The position numbers were made by a program, and so were the translations under genes. 64,000 nucleotides of DNA from Lagierella sp. (lineage in GTDB: Bacteria > Bacillota > Clostridia > Tissierellales > Peptoniphilaceae): contig NZ_JASBYU010000001.1 in NCBI RefSeq assembly GCF_029983815.1, positions 1-64,000 on the forward strand. The letters run 5' to 3'. Under the pieces are notes generated by a model. The model was not told the origin of the DNA. It searched no databases and saw only the letters and a list, made by a program, of their open reading frames with translations. Positions 41,801 through 49,822 of this stretch are shown here, one piece after another. Numbering within the stretch: the first letter of the stretch is position 1; each line of letters starts with the position of its first letter.

Positions 41801-43070
41801 CGTCTTTAACCTTTACAGCTCCAATTTCTATAATTCTATCTCTTACTTTAGAAAAACCTGTAGTCTCAATATCAAAAACCACAAAACTGTCATTATTAAA
41901 AGTTTTATGAAAATCCGTCACAACTCTAAGGTTGTCCTTTAAAATTTTTCCTTCTATTCCATAAAGAGCTCTAATATTTTTCCCATTTACCGCTTCACTA
42001 ATCTCTGGAAAACCTTGGGCAACTCCCTTATCTGTTACTCCTATGGCTGAATATCCCCATTCTTCCAATTGTTGGATAAATTCATCAATTTTAATGAATC
42101 CATCAATAGCACTATATTGACTGAAGAGATGAAGTTCTACCCTCTTATCCTTTGCCTTATCTTCCCTTTTAGACATCTTGTAAACTTCAATTGAATTAAC
42201 ATTTATAATATTTGACCTGGAAAAATTGTCATAACTGTATTTTCCTTCAACTTTGATACATTTTCCCGGCTTTACTATATCAGAGTATTCCTCGTATTTA
42301 TCACTTTGAAAAAATGTTTTGCATGTAACCGATGATGTATTATCATAAATATCATAAGTTAATATAATATATTTATCATTTTTCGTTCTAACTTCGCTAC
42401 AATCTAACACTTCTCCTGCAACACATACAAAATCCCAGCTATCACCTAACTCACTGATCTTAGTAACAGTATTCTTTATCTTTCTACCAAAGGATTCTTT
42501 TTTAGAATCATCTTTAGCTTTTACTTGCTCCATTTCTTTTTTCTCTATTCTATCCACCGCTACCTTGGCTATTTTTTTCTCCTGACTCTTTAATCCTTCA
42601 ATAAAATCTTCAGTTGTATCATCCAGATTTTCATAAGAGATATTCATAGAGTTAATCTCAACATTATTATCCTGCAACAATTTAGATAATTTTAACTCAA
42701 GTTCTTCTAGCTTAGGAGCATTGGCAATTTGCGGAAGTGTAATTGTTAAGATTTCATTGATGCAAAAAATTTTAATATCATCTCTATCAAATCCTTCCTT
42801 AGAAAAAAATGTTAAACACAGTTTTGATATATCTTCAAAAGATACAGACTCAGAATCATGTTGAAGATAGTTGATTTCTATAGTTGATATACCATTTAGA
42901 ACTTCATTAAAAAACGAAGTTATACTTTCTCTAGAATTATCATCTACATTCCCGGAAAGGAGAATTTCAACTTTATCAAAGTATTTAGAATATTTAACTT
43001 GTTTTACTTCAAGTTCTTCTTTAAGATTGAAATTATAACCAAACTTACTGCCTAATTCTATTAAATTCAT
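38835..43070 (-). CDS. polC: DNA polymerase III alpha subunit, PolC type
   Basis: The 1411-residue replicase has an N-terminal domain, an OB fold (about 215-300), a PHP domain interrupted by a DEDDh proofreading exonuclease (about 400-560; FVVFDIETTGFS, LVAHNAEFDIGFI, HRACDDAMATAQIF), the zinc motif CGECKYSRF...CPVCGA, and the polymerase core with catalytic aspartates in EPDIDLNFAGEYQ. It ends NQISLF, a beta-clamp-binding motif. The PHP domain has HLFS in place of HLHT and TDKG in place of TDHG, so its metal site is probably lost. Last gene of the pyrH operon. Confidence 0.98.
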   Translation of the reverse strand: MNLIELGSKFGYNFNLKEELEVKQVKYSKYFDKVEILLSGNVDDNSRESITSFFNEVLNGISTIEINYLQHDSESVSFEDISKLCLTFFSKEGFDRDDIKIFCINEILTITLPQIANAPKLEELELKLSKLLQDNNVEINSMNISYENLDDTTEDFIEGLKSQEKKIAKVAVDRIEKKEMEQVKAKDDSKKESFGRKIKNTVTKISELGDSWDFVCVAGEVLDCSEVRTKNDKYIILTYDIYDNTSSVTCKTFFQSDKYEEYSDIVKPGKCIKVEGKYSYDNFSRSNIINVNSIEVYKMSKREDKAKDKRVELHLFSQYSAIDGFIKIDEFIQQLEEWGYSAIGVTDKGVAQGFPEISEAVNGKNIRALYGIEGKILKDNLRVVTDFHKTFNNDSFVVFDIETTGFSKVRDRIIEIGAVKVKDGKIVDEFNQLINPNVQLPQKIIEITNITDSMLIDKPTIDKVLPEFMDFVSDATLVAHNAEFDIGFIRENCKREKIEFVNAYLDTLALCRGVFPNLKNHKLDTISKHLNVSLENHHRACDDAMATAQIFIKTLEEETICEIKDLTELNYIKTTWPKYKNESYNSVIYAKNLTGLKNLYKLISISSMEYFNNSPGIPENLLQKYREGLIIGSGNFKGELFQSIISGYPTDHINKVMEQYDFIEIQPPLNYRPLVDSGKIESMQKVEMILMEVIVRAKEIGKLVVATSDCHYFEPKDYILRNIVQSAQPFVRRENIEKYPTLYFRTTDEMLREFSFLSEELRREVVIENTYKIRDMIEDFKPIPDGTFPPVIEGSDKTLKDITYNRAKALYGDPIPEYVKSRLDKELNSIISNGYAVLYIIAQKLVKKSNDDGYLVGSRGSVGSSFAATMAGITEVNPLLPHYRCGECKYSRFIDDMNIGSGLDLPDEKCPVCGADLIKDGHNIPFEVFLGFEGDKEPDIDLNFAGEYQPICHKYTEELFGEDKVFRAGTIGTIAENTAYGYVKKYMEMTDASFSQAEIKRLQKKLVGVKRTSGQHPGGVMIVPKDKEIYDFCPVQHPADDMNSDIITTHFNYKAISGRILKLDLLGHDVPSIIRHLQDITGVDPLNVPFDDEKTMSLFNSTDALKFKVPYDNSQVGTLGIPEFGTNFVRQMLIETNPTNISELFRISGLSHGTDVWTNNAQELVKNGITTLKNVISTRDDIMTYLIQKGLEKKRSFTIMERVRKGRDLDDETEDYMRSFDVPEWYIDSCRKIKYMFPKAHAVAYVLMSYRIAYFKVHYPEAFYCTYFTTKNDCFPGQIVFSGLEAIRNEMEDIRQKGYGATAKEKNILTVLELAEEMYCRGIKMDPVQFHKSLDLNFTYDKKGSIIPPFRALEGVSDAHSISIYNEVLKGDFISIQDLISRTGINKVAVQALKEHGTLSGMSESNQISLF

Positions 43071-43077
43071 AGAACAC

Positions 43078-44124
43078 CTACATCTTTTCTATTTCTTTTA
43101 ATAATTCATTCAACAATTCCTCTTCAGGAACCTTTTTTATTATTTTCCCCTTTTTAAAAATCAATCCTTCACCATTTCCACCAGTTATACCAATATCCGC
43201 TTCTTTTGCTTCACCTGGACCATTTACAACGCAACCCATAACAGCGACAGTCAAATTTTTGTTTATGGATTTTAATTTCTTTTCTGCTAATTCAACTATC
43301 CTTATTAGGTCTATTTTAGTCCTTGAACAGGTAGGACATGATATGATATTAATTCCTTCTGTGCGAAGTTTTAATGATTTCAAAATCTCTCTTCCAACAA
43401 TTACCTCTTCTTCTGGTGGAGCTGTTAGCGAAACTCTAATAGTATCCCCTATACCTTGGCTTAATAACGAACCTATTCCAACACTAGATTTGATTATACC
43501 AGTGGATTTTGGACCAGCTTCAGTTATTCCCACATGAAGAGGATAATCCGTTAATTTTGCGATTTTTTTATAAGATTCAATGGTCATGTTTACATCACTA
43601 GACTTTAAAGCTAGTTTCATATTCGTAAACCCAAGGGATTCCAAATATTCAACTTGGTCTAAACAACTATAGACAAGAGAATCAGAATTCACACCTTTGT
43701 ACTTGTCAATGAATTTTTGATGAATACTTCCCGAGTTTACACCAATTCTAATTGGAGTATTGTACTCTTTGCAGCAATTAACCACTTCTTTAACTCTGTC
43801 TTTACTACCTATATTTCCAGGGTTGATTCTAAGACAATCTGCCCCATTTTTTACCGCTTCAAGGGCTAATCTATAGTCAAATTGAATATCTGCAATAATC
43901 GGAATATGAGTGTTCTTCTTTATTTCAGGGATAGCCAACGCATCATCTATGCTATTAATGGCAGATCTAGAAATATCACATCCATAACTCTCCAGTCTTA
44001 ATATTTGTTCTACAGTACTTTTTATATCACTTGTAATAGTATTTGTCATCGATTGAACAGTAATAGGTGATGTTCCACCAACGGGTACATCACCTACATA
44101 AATTTGCTTAGTATTATTTCTCAT
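43078..44124 (-). CDS. ispG: 4-hydroxy-3-methylbut-2-enyl diphosphate synthase
   Basis: The 348-residue 4Fe-4S enzyme acts in the MEP isoprenoid pathway. QSMTNTITSDI near the N-terminus, LRINPGNIG, and the cluster cysteines in ISCPTCSR and VMGCVVNGPGEAKEADIG are intact. It sits between rseP and polC. dxr, which often lies between cdsA and rseP, is not in this operon. Confidence 0.97.
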   Translation of the reverse strand: MRNNTKQIYVGDVPVGGTSPITVQSMTNTITSDIKSTVEQILRLESYGCDISRSAINSIDDALAIPEIKKNTHIPIIADIQFDYRLALEAVKNGADCLRINPGNIGSKDRVKEVVNCCKEYNTPIRIGVNSGSIHQKFIDKYKGVNSDSLVYSCLDQVEYLESLGFTNMKLALKSSDVNMTIESYKKIAKLTDYPLHVGITEAGPKSTGIIKSSVGIGSLLSQGIGDTIRVSLTAPPEEEVIVGREILKSLKLRTEGINIISCPTCSRTKIDLIRIVELAEKKLKSINKNLTVAVMGCVVNGPGEAKEADIGITGGNGEGLIFKKGKIIKKVPEEELLNELLKEIEKM

Positions 44125-44135
44125 TTAAACTCCTC

Positions 44136-45140
44136 TTAAAATAGTTGGACTATATCTTTAAAAGTAACTACAATTATCAATCCCAATAGGATTATAAACC
44201 CTATTAGATTTAAAATTCCTTCTTTTTCACTTGGTAACTTCTTACCAGTTATCATTTCAAAAAGTATCAAAACAGCTCTACCACCATCTAATGCTGGAAA
44301 AGGTAAAATATTAAATATACCTAGATTGATTGACAGTAAAGCAATGAAAGATAGGAATGTAACCAGTCCTGCCTTAAACGAATTTCCTATTGCCTTAACA
44401 ACTCCTACTGGGCCACTAACCTCTTTCATGGATAGTTTACCCGTAATAAGCTGACCAAATCCCTTTAATATTGCAGAAAAGTAGAATTTAAAATCCTTAA
44501 AACCATTTATAATCCCCTTTTTAATCGAAGCATCTGAAGAGTTATAGGATTTACCATGGGTAATTCCTATTCTATAAATACCCTTACTATCCCTTTCAGG
44601 CTCTAAGGAGATAGTTTTCTTTCCCTCTTGATTTTCAATTTCCAAATTTATAGGATTACCATCGGATTTTTCAATCATCTCTGTAATATCCAAGGAACTT
44701 TCTACAGACTTATCCATTATACTAATTATCCTATCACCAGGTTTAATACCTGCTAAATCTGCAGGACTTTTTGGAACCACATCCACAATCCTATAGGATG
44801 CAAAAGTGTTCAATATAATTAGGATTAGGAGTCCCAATATAAAATTCATAATTACACCAGCTATTATTACACCCAGTCTTTTTATTGCAGGAGCATTGGC
44901 AAAAGATCGTGGATCCGACGATTCACCATCTTCTCCCTCAATTGAAACATAGCCTCCAATTGGTATAGCTCTTAAACTGTAATTGATATCATTCTTTTTC
45001 TTTTGTAAAATCTTAGGCCCCATTCCTACAGAAAACTCATTAACTTTAATTCCTGACTTTACCGCCATAAAGAAATGACCTAATTCATGTATGAATATGA
45101 CAACAAGAAATACAACTAAAGACGAAATTATTGTTATCAT
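44136..45140 (-). CDS. rseP: site-2 membrane metalloprotease RseP
   Basis: The 334-residue zinc protease cleaves membrane-spanning regulators and signal peptide remnants. The N-terminal helix carries HELGH (about residues 18-22) and the C-terminal helix NILPFPALDGGRAV supplies the third ligand. One PDZ domain (about 110-190, DVVPKSPADLAGIKPGDRI) lies between. It follows cdsA by 15 bases. Confidence 0.96.
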   Translation of the reverse strand: MITIISSLVVFLVVIFIHELGHFFMAVKSGIKVNEFSVGMGPKILQKKKNDINYSLRAIPIGGYVSIEGEDGESSDPRSFANAPAIKRLGVIIAGVIMNFILGLLILIILNTFASYRIVDVVPKSPADLAGIKPGDRIISIMDKSVESSLDITEMIEKSDGNPINLEIENQEGKKTISLEPERDSKGIYRIGITHGKSYNSSDASIKKGIINGFKDFKFYFSAILKGFGQLITGKLSMKEVSGPVGVVKAIGNSFKAGLVTFLSFIALLSINLGIFNILPFPALDGGRAVLILFEMITGKKLPSEKEGILNLIGFIILLGLIIVVTFKDIVQLF

Positions 45141-45155
45141 TGTCCCTCCTTGAAA

Positions 45156-45929
45156 TTATGACATTAAAAATATTAAGTAAATATATGGTGCGGTAAAAAG
45201 TACTGAATCAAATCTATCTAAAACACCACCATGTCCAAGAAAAACGTAACCGTAGTCCTTAGCTCCAGATAGCCTTTTGAATTTAGATGCACATAGATCT
45301 CCTAACTGGGCCATAATTGAACCTACAACCGCTCCTAGCACGAGTATGATGTAATTATCTAATTTCATAAAATATGCAAATAAAAGGGTTAATATAACCG
45401 CCCCTAATATACCACCGATGGAACCTTCAATAGTTTTTTTAGGACTTACTTTTTCCGCCAACTTATGCTTCCCAAATAGACTACCTGCAATATATGCAAA
45501 GGTGTCGGTGCCCCATGCACAAATATACACTAACCATACCAAATTGCTTTCCGCTAATAATAATATCCTGCTAAAGGACAATGGAATATATATTAGTGTA
45601 AAAACTTGAAGAAAAACAGTGTTAATATCTAGTTTTTCTTTAAATGTCATGATAAACATCAATATTGTAGAAAACAATATTATAACATTGCCCTCATATC
45701 TATTGTAACCTAGATAATTAATAAGAACTAGAACAATTGCAAATAAAATGCCCAGGAGTAAATTTGGCTTATACTCCAAATTTTTCATAATTTTATAAAA
45801 TTCATATACCCCAACTACAGAAAGAAATAAAATTAGAGAAAATAAAAGGATTCCCCCTTGTAAAGTGGAACCTACTAAAATAATCACTAAAAAAATTCCA
45901 GTAATAATTCTTAAAGCTAAATTACTCAT
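45156..45929 (-). CDS. cdsA: phosphatidate cytidylyltransferase
   Basis: The 257-residue polytopic enzyme makes CDP-diacylglycerol. About eight hydrophobic segments precede the family signature SKFKRLSGAKD, then LGHGGVLDRFDS (usually PGHGG). The ATG at 45929 overlaps the uppS stop (TGATG) and uses GGAGG inside uppS. Confidence 0.96.
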   Translation of the reverse strand: MSNLALRIITGIFLVIILVGSTLQGGILLFSLILFLSVVGVYEFYKIMKNLEYKPNLLLGILFAIVLVLINYLGYNRYEGNVIILFSTILMFIMTFKEKLDINTVFLQVFTLIYIPLSFSRILLLAESNLVWLVYICAWGTDTFAYIAGSLFGKHKLAEKVSPKKTIEGSIGGILGAVILTLLFAYFMKLDNYIILVLGAVVGSIMAQLGDLCASKFKRLSGAKDYGYVFLGHGGVLDRFDSVLFTAPYIYLIFLMS

Positions 45930-46648
45930 CAAATTCCTCCAAATCGCCTATTTCTACCTTGAAAATCATAAATGGCTTTATACAATTCTTCTGCAGTAAA
46001 GTCTGGCCATAGACAATTAGTAAAATAAAGTTCCGCATAGGCTATTTGATATAACATAAAATTGCTAAGCCTCTGTTCACCACCGGGACGAATAAGTAAA
46101 TCTAAATCCGGTTGAGACTTAGTATATAAAAGTTCTTTAAAAGAATCTTCTGTCAATTCATGCATCTGTTTGGGGCTGTTGATTAGCTTCTCAACAGCCC
46201 TAACAATCTCACTTCTACTACCATAATTTAAACCAAGGTTTAGAACCATTCCAGTATTTTCCTTTGTTTTTTCACAGGCTCTTTCTATAGCTTGTTTTGA
46301 TTTTACTGGTAATGCCGAAATATCTCCCATGGTCTTAACAATAACATTGTTATTCATTAGTCTTTGTAGTTGTGACTCAACATAAATTATTAGAAGATCC
46401 ATTAATGCGCTTACTTCTTCCTTTGGGCGTTTCCAGTTTTCTGTCGAGAAGGCATATAGAGAAAGGTACTTTATCCCTAGATTACTAGAGGCTTCAACAA
46501 TGTCTACAACCCTTTTCATTCCTTCGCGATGTCCAGCGACCCTTGGTAAAAATCGCTTTTTGGCCCATCGTCCATTACCATCTAAAATAATCCCCACATG
46601 GATTGGTATTCTATTGGAATCTAATTTACTAAGTAAGCTTTCTTCCAT
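45929..46648 (-). CDS. uppS: undecaprenyl diphosphate synthase
   Basis: The 239-residue cis-prenyltransferase makes the C55 lipid carrier for peptidoglycan. The catalytic Asp is in IILDGNGRWAKKR and the RPGGEQRLSNFML motif is intact; YAFSTENWKRP lies between them. It is 13 bases after frr. Confidence 0.97.
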   Translation of the reverse strand: MEESLLSKLDSNRIPIHVGIILDGNGRWAKKRFLPRVAGHREGMKRVVDIVEASSNLGIKYLSLYAFSTENWKRPKEEVSALMDLLIIYVESQLQRLMNNNVIVKTMGDISALPVKSKQAIERACEKTKENTGMVLNLGLNYGSRSEIVRAVEKLINSPKQMHELTEDSFKELLYTKSQPDLDLLIRPGGEQRLSNFMLYQIAYAELYFTNCLWPDFTAEELYKAIYDFQGRNRRFGGI

Positions 46649-46661
46649 TAATTTTAAACTC

Positions 46662-47219
46662 CTAAATTTCCATTAACTCGTCTTCTTTATTCTTCGTAAT
46701 CTTATCTACCTCTGCTGTGAATTTGTCAATAGTCTTTTGAATGTCTTCTTCAGCAGCCCTTAACTCATCTTCAGAAATCTCTGAATTCTTCTCCATTTTT
46801 TTGACTGTATCCATAGCTTCTCTTCTTTGATTCCTCAAAGCAATTTTAGCATTTTCAGAGTATTCCCTTACAACTTTAGCCAATTCTTTTCTTCTTTCCT
46901 CTGTCAACGCAGGGAATGGTAACCTGATTATTTTACCATCATTTGAAGGAGTTATTCCAAGATTTGATTTTAGAATAGCTTTTTCAATTTCTGGTAACAC
47001 ACTTTGATCCCAAGGTTGAATAGTCAAAAGTCTTGCCTCAGCAGCATTTATAGTTGCCACTTGGTTAATTGGAGTCATCGTACCATAATACTCCACAGAT
47101 ATATTTTCCAAAAGAGATGGATTTGCTCTACCTGCACGGATATTCTTCAAATCATCAACATAAGAAGAGATACTCTTCTTCATTTTATCTTCTAAATCTT
47201 TAATTACACTTGAATACAT
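46662..47219 (-). CDS. frr: ribosome recycling factor
   Basis: The 185-residue two-domain protein splits post-termination ribosomes with EF-G. Family segments are RAGRANPSLLENISVEYYG, ALRNQRREAMD and the KNKEDELMEI tail. One base separates it from pyrH. Confidence 0.97.
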   Translation of the reverse strand: MYSSVIKDLEDKMKKSISSYVDDLKNIRAGRANPSLLENISVEYYGTMTPINQVATINAAEARLLTIQPWDQSVLPEIEKAILKSNLGITPSNDGKIIRLPFPALTEERRKELAKVVREYSENAKIALRNQRREAMDTVKKMEKNSEISEDELRAAEEDIQKTIDKFTAEVDKITKNKEDELMEI

Positions 47220-47220
47220 A

Positions 47221-47934
47221 TTAATCTCCTTTTACTATCGTTCCTATATTTTCGCCATTTGCAACCCTTATAAGGTTTTCAGGATTATCAATTCCAAAGA
47301 CTAAAACTGGGATGTCATTATCCATGCAAAGGGATGTTGCTGTAGAATCCATTATACCCAAACCTTGATTGATAATTTCAATATAATTTAATCTGTCATA
47401 TTTTACAGCGTCGTCGAACTTATTAGGGTCCTTATCATATATCCCATCTGTTCCAGTTTTACCAAGTAAAATTACATCTGCTTTAATTTCAGCGGCACGC
47501 AGAGCAGCAGTTGTATCCGTTGAGAAAAATGGAAGTCCAGAACCAGCTCCAAAAATCACAACTCTACCTTTTTCTATATGCCTTATTGCTTTTCTTCTAA
47601 TATAAGGTTCTGCAACAGCCTGCATAGTAATTGCAGTTTGAACTCTAGTGTCAACTCCGAGGTTTTCTAGACTAGCCTGTAACCTCAATGCATTAATCAC
47701 CGTTCCCAACATACCCATATTGTCGGATGTAGGTCTGTCTATATTTTCAGAAGATCGTCCTCTCCAAAAATTACCTCCACCAACAACAATCGCTATTCCC
47801 ATTCCAAGTTCATGTACTTCCTTAATGGACTTGCAAATATTTTCAATGACTTTATCATCAAGACCATGTCCCTTGCCTCCAGATAAAGCTTCTCCACTTA
47901 ATTTTATTATTGCTCTCTTAAAAGCTAATCCCAA
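47221..47934 (-). CDS. pyrH: uridylate kinase
   Basis: The 237-residue UMP kinase of the amino-acid-kinase fold shows IIKLSGEALSG, VVGGGNFWRGR, MLGTVINALRLQ and FGAGSGLPFFSTDTTAA. It starts with TTG at 47934 after GGGAGG; no ATG is near. It is the first gene of pyrH-frr-uppS-cdsA-rseP-ispG-polC, separated from tsf by a terminator and its own promoter. Confidence 0.97.
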   Translation of the reverse strand: MGLAFKRAIIKLSGEALSGGKGHGLDDKVIENICKSIKEVHELGMGIAIVVGGGNFWRGRSSENIDRPTSDNMGMLGTVINALRLQASLENLGVDTRVQTAITMQAVAEPYIRRKAIRHIEKGRVVIFGAGSGLPFFSTDTTAALRAAEIKADVILLGKTGTDGIYDKDPNKFDDAVKYDRLNYIEIINQGLGIMDSTATSLCMDNDIPVLVFGIDNPENLIRVANGENIGTIVKGD

Positions 47935-47967
47935 TTTTACCTCCCAAAACTTTGTATATTCTATATA

Positions 47968-47996
47968 ATAATATCATCAAAACCGCTACAATTCAA
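47968..47996 (-). promoter_or_regulatory. possible sigma-A promoter of pyrH
   Basis: On the minus strand TTGAAT (47991-47996), 17 bases, TATTAT (47968-47973), about 35 bases before the pyrH start. Other AT-rich alignments are possible. Confidence 0.55.
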
Positions 47997-48032
47997 CTGG
48001 TTAAAGTTATTCCAGTGTATTTTCTCAATAAA

Positions 48033-48060
48033 TGAAGCACTCAGCAATTTGAGTGCTTCA
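48033..48060. repeat. AAGCACTC-type hairpin, copy 3 (between tsf and pyrH)
   Basis: TGAAGCACTC, eight bases, GAGTGCTTCA: a perfect 10-bp stem, extendable by A-T pairs, followed by TTTT on the plus strand. It lies just beyond the tsf terminator and upstream of the pyrH promoter. Confidence 0.75.
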
Positions 48061-48064
48061 TTTT

Positions 48065-48093
48065 AGAAAAAAAGCGAGTATTATACTCGCTTT
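48065..48093 (-). terminator. terminator of rpsB-tsf
   Basis: A perfect 10-bp stem AAAGCGAGTA / TACTCGCTTT with a three-base loop runs into a T run on the minus strand, 14 bases after the tsf stop. Confidence 0.93.
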
Positions 48094-48107
48094 CGACTTC
48101 AAAAATA

Positions 48108-48779
48108 TTAGTTATTCATTTGCTTTGCAACTTCTTCAGCAAAATCTTCTTCTCTTTTTTCTAAACCTTCACCAACTTCAAATCTAGCAAATCTTCTAAT
48201 CTTGATGTTTTCACCAATTTTCGCAATAAGATTTGTTAAAAGAGTTTGAATATTAATGCTAGGATCTTTAATGTAAGCTTGATCAAGAAGACAAATTTCT
48301 TCATAGAATTTGTTTAATCTTCCTTCAACCTTCTTTTGAGCAATTTCTTTAGAACGTTCAGGATCCATGCCTCTTTCAGCATTTTCATTCATAGCTTGAT
48401 GAATTAAAATATCTCTTTCTTTAGCAACTTCTTCTTCAGGAACTTCTTCTCTAGAAACATACTTAGGAGCAGAAGCAGTTATTTGCATAGCAATATCCTT
48501 AGTGAATTGTATAAATTCTTCGTTTTTAGCAACAAAATCTGTCTCTGTATTGATTTCTACTATTGAAGCTATTCTTCCACCATGAACATAAGATTGAACA
48601 AGTCCTTCTGCTGCAATTCTACCAGCTTTTTTAGCTGATGCAGCAAGTCCCTTTTCCCTTAAAAGTTCTTGTGCTTTTTCTATATCTCCGTCACATTCTT
48701 CTAACGCTCTTTTTGCGTCCATCATACCTGCACCGGTTTTATCTCTTAATTCTTTAACCATTGATGCTGTTATAGCCAT
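48108..48779 (-). CDS. tsf: translation elongation factor Ts
   Basis: The 223-residue factor exchanges GDP for GTP on EF-Tu. The N-terminal KELRDKTGAGMMDAKRALEE motif (UBA-like) and the core TETDFVAKNEEF are typical. The ATG at 48779 (MAITASMVKEL) follows AAAGGGGGA; an upstream in-frame ATG is rejected. It lies 96 bases after rpsB, with two hairpins between. Confidence 0.97.
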   Translation of the reverse strand: MAITASMVKELRDKTGAGMMDAKRALEECDGDIEKAQELLREKGLAASAKKAGRIAAEGLVQSYVHGGRIASIVEINTETDFVAKNEEFIQFTKDIAMQITASAPKYVSREEVPEEEVAKERDILIHQAMNENAERGMDPERSKEIAQKKVEGRLNKFYEEICLLDQAYIKDPSINIQTLLTNLIAKIGENIKIRRFARFEVGEGLEKREEDFAEEVAKQMNN

Positions 48780-48810
48780 TGATATTCCCCCTTTAAAATA
48801 TTTGAAAATC

Positions 48811-48834
48811 AAGCACTCAAAAACTTGAGTGCTC
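48811..48834. repeat. AAGCACTC-type hairpin, copy 4 (5' of tsf)
   Basis: AAGCACTC, eight bases, GAGTGCTC; inner pairing extends to AGCACTCAA / TTGAGTGCT. It is in the rpsB-tsf gap, about 30 bases before the tsf start, the same relative position as copy 1 has to dnaJ. Confidence 0.7.
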
Positions 48835-48848
48835 GGTTACTTACAAAG

Positions 48849-48869
48849 GGTAAGAGAATAACTCTTACC
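48849..48869 (-). other. hairpin after rpsB
   Basis: GGTAAGAG, five bases, CTCTTACC, starting seven bases after the rpsB stop. No strong T run follows on the minus strand, so partial termination or processing is more likely than a full stop. Confidence 0.55.
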
Positions 48870-48875
48870 TATAGA

Positions 48876-49688
48876 TTAAGAATTTATTTCATCGGAAACT
48901 TCTGCGATTTCTTCATCGGTTACTTCTTCAGTTCCCTCTTCATTTACTTCTTTTGTTTCTTCTGAATCTTCTTCTGAAGCCTCAGATTCCACATCATCGT
49001 GTTGAGCTCCTTGATTTGCTTCTACAACTGCATTTGCAATAACGCCAGTAATTAGTTTTACCGCTCTAATAGCATCATCATTACCAGGAATAGCAATGTC
49101 AACTTCGTCTGGATCAGAATTTGTGTCTACTACAGCAACTACTGGAATACCTAAAATCTTAGCTTCATTTACTGCGATTTTTTCTTTTTTAGGGTCGATA
49201 ATGAAAAGTGCATCAGGTAGTCCCTTCATGTCTTTAATACCACCTAAGAATTTTTCAAGTCTTTCCATTTCATGACGTAATTGAATAACTTCTTTCTTCG
49301 GTAAAAGATCAAAAGTATTATTACTTTCCATTTCTTCTAATTCTTGAAGACGATTAATTCTTCCTTTGATGGTCTTATAGTTAGTTAACATACCACCCAA
49401 CCATCTTTGGCTTACATAAGGTTGTCCTGATCTCTTAGCTTCTGTTTCTATAGCTTCTTGAGCTTGTTTCTTTGTTCCAACAAACATTATAGTTCCGCCA
49501 TCAGCTACAAGATCCCTTACATATTTGTAAGCTTCTTCAACTTGTTTTACAGTTTTTTGCAAATCTATAATATAGATTCCATTTCTCTCTGTAAAAATAA
49601 ATTTTTTCATCTTTGGATTCCATCTTCTAGTTTGATGTCCAAAGTGTACTCCTGCTTCTAACAGGTTTTTCATTGATACTACTGCCAT
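48876..49688 (-). CDS. rpsB: 30S ribosomal protein S2
   Basis: The 270-residue protein begins MAVVSMKNLLEAGVHFGHQT and shows RRWNPKMKKFI, VGTKKQAQEAI and PDALFIIDPKKE. The last 35 residues form a strongly acidic tail, longer than in many S2 proteins. The ATG at 49688 follows AGGAGG; an in-frame upstream start is rejected. First gene of rpsB-tsf. Confidence 0.97.
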   Translation of the reverse strand: MAVVSMKNLLEAGVHFGHQTRRWNPKMKKFIFTERNGIYIIDLQKTVKQVEEAYKYVRDLVADGGTIMFVGTKKQAQEAIETEAKRSGQPYVSQRWLGGMLTNYKTIKGRINRLQELEEMESNNTFDLLPKKEVIQLRHEMERLEKFLGGIKDMKGLPDALFIIDPKKEKIAVNEAKILGIPVVAVVDTNSDPDEVDIAIPGNDDAIRAVKLITGVIANAVVEANQGAQHDDVESEASEEDSEETKEVNEEGTEEVTDEEIAEVSDEINS

Positions 49689-49787
49689 TAAATATTTCCT
49701 CCTTGTTTTTACCTCCATTTGAGTCAGCTTGAAGAAGGACTTTTAAGCAACTCTTCTCCAATCGTCAAATGTGTGTTTTCCTCGTGT

Positions 49788-49816
49788 ATAATACCATACT
49801 TAAAGAAATTTCGCAA
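49788..49816 (-). promoter_or_regulatory. sigma-A promoter of rpsB-tsf
   Basis: On the minus strand TTGCGA (49811-49816), 17 bases, TATTAT (49788-49793), also with TGn before the -10. The leader is about 95 bases and contains complementary GAAGA/TCTTC segments that could fold. Confidence 0.85.
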
Positions 49817-49822
49817 CTTTTT

